A stretch of 46,067 bases of DNA, taken from NCBI RefSeq assembly GCF_000281045.1, contig NW_008246073.1:684031-730097 (forward strand), in the 5' to 3' direction. Below, in pieces: positions 41,901 through 46,067 of the stretch (position 1 is the stretch's first letter; every line of letters starts with the position of its first letter). The stretch comes from Saprolegnia diclina VS20. Its lineage: Eukaryota; Oomycota; Saprolegniomycetes; Saprolegniales; Saprolegniaceae. Below the pieces are notes generated by a model. That model did not search any database. It had not been told where the DNA came from and was given only the letters and a program-made list of their open reading frames with translations. The translations under genes were made by a program, and so were the position numbers.

Positions 41901-43844
41901 ATCGACGAGGACGAGGTTGTCGGGTCGCCCCGACTCGAAGAGCCCCGGAAGCCACGACGTCTGGACGCCGAGAATGTAGGGCAGCGGCGCCTGGAGGTAC
42001 TCGGAGAGGATACGCGGCAGCATCGGGACGTACGGATGTTGCCATCGAAACGGGTACAAGAGCGCCTTGAGGCTCTCGGTGACGGGGCAAAGGAGCGACA
42101 AATGGCTTGAATGCACGACGATGCGGTACTCGCAGAGCGCGAGGACGACGAGCCGGATCGCTGTGTGCAGAGAAAAGACGCGAAAGAACGTCTCGAGCGA
42201 GTAGAGCGCGGGCGGCAGCGCGTACTTGAGGCCATGCATGTCGGCGTGTCGGAGCGAGAACGCCACGGGCGCCCCCGGCACGATCGCAACCGCAACGTCC
42301 AAGAGCGCAGCGACGGGTAGCGGGAGGCGGCGCGTGAGCTGGTCGACAACGTGGCCACCGAGGCGAGCGATCGTCGGGTCCGGATTCAAGTAAACACTCA
42401 CGAGCTGGAGGAGGGACATGTGGAGCGACGGGAGGAGCGGGAGGCGGCTCAAGAAGCAAACGCACGTCGGCTCCCACTGCCGCGCGCCGTTCGACGTCGG
42501 TGGCACGCCCATCTTGATGTGGTGCACGATGACGCACACGCCGTAACAGCGCGAGAGCCCGTCTTGGCCGCCAATGAGCGCAAACGAAAAGACAGTAGCC
42601 GGCGGCTTGGTCGTCGACCGCGCCACTTCGTAGCCGCCAGGAAAGCAAAACCACTCGATCTTTGTCGGCAGCGGAAAGTCCTTCCGGTCGTCTTTGGGCG
42701 ACCGCGAGAGCACGACGTGTTCGTCGTTGGCATCCGGCCCGACAAAGAGCACATAGTCGACGATGCCTGTGGGAAGCACATGGTCTTGGGTCGGCTGGGG
42801 CGACTCGACGAATGGCGGGCTCTCTTCCGGCTCGGCAGCATTGCTCTTGGCGCGTTGACGGTCGTTGATGGGCGAGTGCATCGCTGGCAGTGATGAGAGC
42901 GCCGGCGAAAACTTGAGCGCAACGCGAACCGCGGCCCGAGACCCAGAGAACGAGTACCACTGCTCGATCTCGTCGTGCTCGGGAAGGCGCGAGAGCGGAA
43001 TGCACACTAATTGTAGACGAAGCGGAAGGCTCGTGTGTCGTCGGTCGTGAGAGGGTGGTACCTTTGCCAAAGCACGCGGGATGGTCGTCCCAGGCATCGA
43101 CCGCGATCGACTTGTGTGGCGTGCTCTTGAGTCGGTTGACGCCGTAGAGCATGAGCACGTCGTCGGACGACGCCGACTCGACGGCAAAGTCCTGTAAGAA
43201 GAAGGGTCAGGCACGGCCATGGCAGCGTGAGCGTACCTCGTGCCACGTGTCTTGCGCCGACAGGAGGCTGCTCGTCGTAAACTCGAGGACAGGGTCTTGG
43301 CCGATCTGAAGCACAATGCACACGCAAGCTGTCGACGCGACGCGGGCCTCGACTGGCCGCTTCATGCCCAGCGACGCCCGGCGGATCGACTTCATGATGC
43401 CCGTCGTGTTGGCCGCCGGCTCGGAGGGCGCCTCGAACGATGGCAGGCCAAAGTCGGAGCCTTCGAGCACTAGGAACATGCGGTGAGTGCTCGGAAGTAT
43501 GGCGTGGCGTACCGCGGATCGTGAGGCGGCCATGAGCGCTGGACGTGGCGACGAGGGCCGACTGCTTGGGTAGCGTCGGCGACGTGAGTACGCGCGGACT
43601 CTCGGCCTCGACGACCGGCAGGCTTCTCGACGTCGAGATGCGCAGACCCGTCTTCTCCATCTTCGTCGATGGCATCCACGGCGCCGACGACGTCCGACGT
43701 GACAGAGCTGAATATTTTTTTACATCCAACGTGAGAACCACGGCCAGCATACATTGTTCTTGATATACAATAAAGCCGACTCGGAAATCGTTTCAGCCGG
43801 GTTCGTTTCATCATGCAGCATGCTCCCGAGGAAGCCATCTCCAT
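38988..43844 (-). CDS. DENN-domain Rab exchange factor with C-terminal WD40 propeller (DENND3-like)
   Basis: Nine exons (43769..43844, 43513..43707, 43237..43469, 43062..43191, 41722..43006, 41552..41672, 40693..41506, 40567..40645, 38988..40515) close in frame to 1486 residues; introns are 43-61 bp. A basic N-terminus is followed by uDENN (DYVLFVGPDANDEHVV; YEVARSTTKPPATVFSFALI), cDENN (RIVVHSSHLSLLCPVTESL; LLYPFRWQHPYVPMLP; LQAPLPYILGVQTSWL) and dDENN (RVRLSFACYLTSMIQGYRDC; FVDSSFPVFNKRRFL). A linker of several hundred residues leads to at least seven WD repeats (SGSLDGTLRVWDL; SGALDKSIRIWDS; SAANDRTLKVWDV; GSADGTVKVWDL; SGSEDGSLRVWNT; SSSWDGTVRIWNV). DENN proteins load GTP on Rab GTPases at membranes; the DENN-linker-WD40 order is that of animal DENND3 (Rab12). 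The Rab target here is inferred. Confidence 0.92.
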
Positions 43845-43959
43845 CGAGGTAGACGACCGTCCATGCGTGGTCGCTCGACGCCGAGGTAGACGATGCGGCA
43901 GCATGGAGGAAGAGGAGAGGCAAGACGATGCGACAGGGACGGGTCGCGTCTATTACACG

Positions 43960-44442
43960 CTACGACATGCGCGAGTGGAGCTTGACGAGGCCCGACTCGT
44001 CGACGTCGGTCGGGATGATCTGCTTCTTGTACGCATACTCATCGGATGCGATCGCCTTGGTCGCGAGCTCCATGGCGTCGGCGACGTAGATGAGCCCGTC
44101 GCCCCGGACCTCAACAAGATGCGTCCGCTGCTTGACGCCCTTGCTCTTGAGGACGGGGTCGCCCCGCATGTTGGCCGCGTCGAGGCCCATGTAAAGACCT
44201 TCGCCGTTCTCGAGCGCGATCTTGTAGTTGTGCCATGGACACGAGATGGCGACCTTGCCGCCAATCTCTTCAATGTCGCCCGTGAGGAGTGGCCCGCCAT
44301 GGTGGTAGCATGCTTGGTCGATGCAGTAGAGCACGTGCGCATGGTGGACGAGGAGGACGGTCCGGCCGGTCGGGAGCACGATGCACCTCCGGGCGCCGTT
44401 CGGGACGTCGGTGGCCGCGCAGACGGCGTGGTACTCGGCCAT
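43960..44442 (-). CDS. Rieske [2Fe-2S] domain protein (RFESD-like)
   Basis: A single exon of 160 residues from the ATG at 44442. Rieske box 1 is ACYHHGGPL (about residues 44-52, CxH) and box 2 is CPWHNYKI (about 68-75, CxxH), giving the two Cys and two His ligands. An N-terminal ARRCIVLPTGRTVLLVHHAH precedes the cluster. Only the Rieske domain plus a short tail is present: there is no oxygenase catalytic domain and no transmembrane anchor. This is the layout of animal RFESD and of soluble Rieske ferredoxins. It probably transfers electrons in the cytosol; the partner is unknown. It ends 115 bp before the DENN gene ATG, on the same strand. Confidence 0.9.
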   Translation of the reverse strand: MAEYHAVCAATDVPNGARRCIVLPTGRTVLLVHHAHVLYCIDQACYHHGGPLLTGDIEEIGGKVAISCPWHNYKIALENGEGLYMGLDAANMRGDPVLKSKGVKQRTHLVEVRGDGLIYVADAMELATKAIASDEYAYKKQIIPTDVDESGLVKLHSRMS

Positions 44443-44499
44443 GTGCGAGGTTCAACGCCAAATTGCCACTGATTGTATTATAATACCCGTTGTTTGTTA

Positions 44500-45400
44500 T
44501 TTCACTTGATATTGGTATGGAATAGCCGAAGTCGGAGAAAAATGACGACTTCGCGCCAAAATGCAAAAATGGACCTGAGTATCCCGTTGTCGAATACATG
44601 GCGTCGATGAAGCGGTTTCTCTCTCCATCGACGCCGCGCTCAAGCGCTTGAAGGGTTGGCTCCGACAAGTGGAACTCGATCTCGCTCTTGGGATTGCCGT
44701 AAAAAATGCGCAAGCTGCCGCCAGAGTCGGCGCACCGCTCGTCAAAGTTGCCGAGGTACTTTGGGTCGCACTGAGCAAAGTGTTTGAGAGCCTTCTTGAA
44801 TCACTTTGGGACGACGACGAGGATACGCTTGTCGAATTCCTTGTTCTGGTACTGGGCAAAAGACGCCAGCAGGTCGCACTCCCGCAAAGCAGTGTCTCTG
44901 ACTTCTTGCTACATGGACCCGTCGGCGATGACGAAGCCCTTTTTGCCGACTCGTGCTTGAACGGTCGTGTGAGCTTCGCGAGCGCGTGCTTTCGCAGACG
45001 ACGTTGTTGCCACGGAAGAAAATGACAACGTGGCTCGACTCTACGTGCCAGGGTTTCGCGCGAGATGATGACGTAGCGAGCGTCGTGCACGGCCAGGTAC
45101 GCGCCGAGAAGAACGCAGTGACAGACTTGCCGACGCCAGGCGACCCCAAAAGCGCCATCGGCGCGCAGCGAGTTCGTGCTGCAGCCGCTGCATGGGCCAC
45201 GACGGGGAACTTGCCATCGGGCAAAGTGCTTTCACACGCAGTGGACTTGGTATGTACAGTACTTCATCCGGAGGCCATGCGCGACTGTTCCGTCGCCGGC
45301 GTCCTATGGGGAGGCCGGTGCGCGTCGACGAGAAGAGAGATGAGAACGGAGGATTCACCAAGCTTACCGAAAATTTGAGCGAGGATCTGGGTTGCTAACG
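44500..45400 (-). pseudogene. Broken P-loop NTPase relic, Crinkler/RHS-like
   Basis: A fossil gene. A clear Walker A (LLGSPGVGKS) and several downstream stretches typical of this protein type, including FEFDKR-like, CDPKYLGNFDERCADSGG and RIFYGNPKSEIEFHLSEP, are recognisable, but they lie in different frames and the gene looks broken in several places. The order and wording resemble the NTPase part of oomycete Crinkler or RHS-type proteins, which are often multi-copy and fast-decaying in oomycete genomes. It is probably a recent degenerate copy, since the remnants are long and still readable. The family name is an inference; the presence of a dead NTPase is more secure. Confidence 0.5.
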
Positions 45401-46067
45401 CGTGGGGGATCATGGTGTTGATGCTTCTAAAGCTCAAACCCAGAACTTATGCACGCTGGAGCCGACAAATTATGTACTTTGCACAGCTTGGGCCGACTCT
45501 CGCTGCAGCTATGTGGAGTAGCGCGCGAGGTATTTCGTGCAAGGACCGAGCCGCACCATTTCATCACCTACTTGCAAGGCGCGCGGAAGCAGATTGTTCA
45601 AATTCAACGAAAATATATGCTGGATCAGCGCTGTTGCTAGCACTGTCGTGGTGATCGTTAAGGCCAGAGCCCATGGCAGCTCATGCTGGCCGTGCGCAAG
45701 ATCGGAAGTGCCGGATAAACGTTTCAGCGCGCTTTTGATTGGTCACTACCGAAATGCAAAAGCCAATCAGAGCGCCGAATACCGGGGTCGACAACCAGTT
45801 TCATCATGCATGTCCTGTGTGGCTACACGAAACGGCATCACAAGCATACAAGCTGCAAGATTAAAGTGTAGCAGGTCGTCGGTCGAGCTGAAAATAGCCT
45901 TCGCATTCCGTACTTTCGAAAGTTGCTTGGAATGCGGTGCTTTGAGACACCACTGGGACTCCAACTTGGAAATATCGCTATCGAGCACATCACGTAACCT
46001 TAGCCGGCATGACCAGCATGAGGCGGTACTTGTGGTTCTGGAGCTTTGTGTTGCGCTTGACTGCTGC
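45401..46067. other. Window-edge region, no gene recognised
   Basis: About 670 bp to the window end. Open frames are short and carry no domain. It may hold more of the relic to the left or the start of another feature beyond the edge; nothing could be supported. Confidence 0.35.
45729..45774. promoter_or_regulatory. Second paired inverted CCAAT element
   Basis: GCGCTTTTGATTGG at the left and GCCAATCAGAGCGC at the right form imperfect inverted arms around a spacer of about 18 bp, each containing a CCAAT core. It resembles the perfect pair upstream of the HECT gene. It may mark the promoter of a gene beyond the window or of the broken relic when it was intact. Confidence 0.4.

Noticed and set aside
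1-46067. tRNA, rRNA, CRISPR arrays or bacterial operons
   Set aside because: No cloverleaf B-box pattern, rRNA block, spaced repeats or prokaryotic ribosome-binding sites were seen; introns and protein families show a eukaryotic nuclear sequence.

Overview
This window is nuclear DNA from a GC-rich, gene-dense eukaryote, most likely an oomycete and within that a saprolegnialean (Saprolegnia, Aphanomyces, Achlya or Thraustotheca-like). The evidence is compact genes with very short GT-AG introns (41-62 bp, most donors GTAC, nearly all acceptors TAG), strong G/C bias at third codon positions, and a eukaryotic gene set: HECT ligase, TFIIIC, TAF12, DENN, SLC25 carrier and fibronectin III repeats. 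A broken Crinkler-like NTPase relic also fits. The taxon is an inference. All gene models were spliced by hand, and each multi-exon model listed closes in frame from ATG to stop.

Layout. 0.1-1.7 kb: secreted S28 serine peptidase (-). 2.7-3.8 kb: mitochondrial-type 3-ketoacyl-CoA thiolase (+). 4.2-6.9 kb: unrecognised multi-pass membrane protein with a helical tail (+). 7.4-8.5 kb: mitochondrial ornithine-type carrier (+). 8.9-9.5 kb: TMEM242-like membrane protein (+). 9.6-12.3 kb: a divergent pair of translation-related genes, an eIF5A-C-domain-like protein (-) and eIF2D (+), sharing a 159 bp promoter. 12.3-18.9 kb: a 2100-residue HECT ubiquitin ligase with RanBP2 zinc fingers and ankyrin repeats (-), tail to tail with eIF2D. 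19.2-23.8 kb: TFIIIC B-block subunit (-). 24.4-28.9 kb: a 17-exon WD40-FN3 scaffold (+). 29.8-31.4 kb: Na+/H+ exchanger (-). 32.3-33.4 kb: ankyrin protein (-). 33.9-34.3 kb: TAF12 (+). 34.4-36.6 kb: a domesticated Mutator-type transposase with a SWIM finger (-). 37.0-38.7 kb: AAAP amino acid transporter (+). 39.0-43.8 kb: a nine-exon DENN-WD40 Rab exchange factor (-). 44.0-44.4 kb: Rieske [2Fe-2S] protein (-). 44.5-45.4 kb: the broken NTPase relic (-).

Most of this is core housekeeping with no operon logic. Links worth noting are three mitochondrial-type genes (thiolase, ornithine carrier, TMEM242-like) within 7 kb, the divergent eIF5A-like/eIF2D pair, and two Pol II/Pol III transcription subunits (TAF12, TFIIIC). 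The most unusual items are the eIF5A-like protein without a hypusine loop, the FN3 domain interrupted by a charged helix, the zinc finger-ankyrin-HECT architecture, and the transposase-derived gene.
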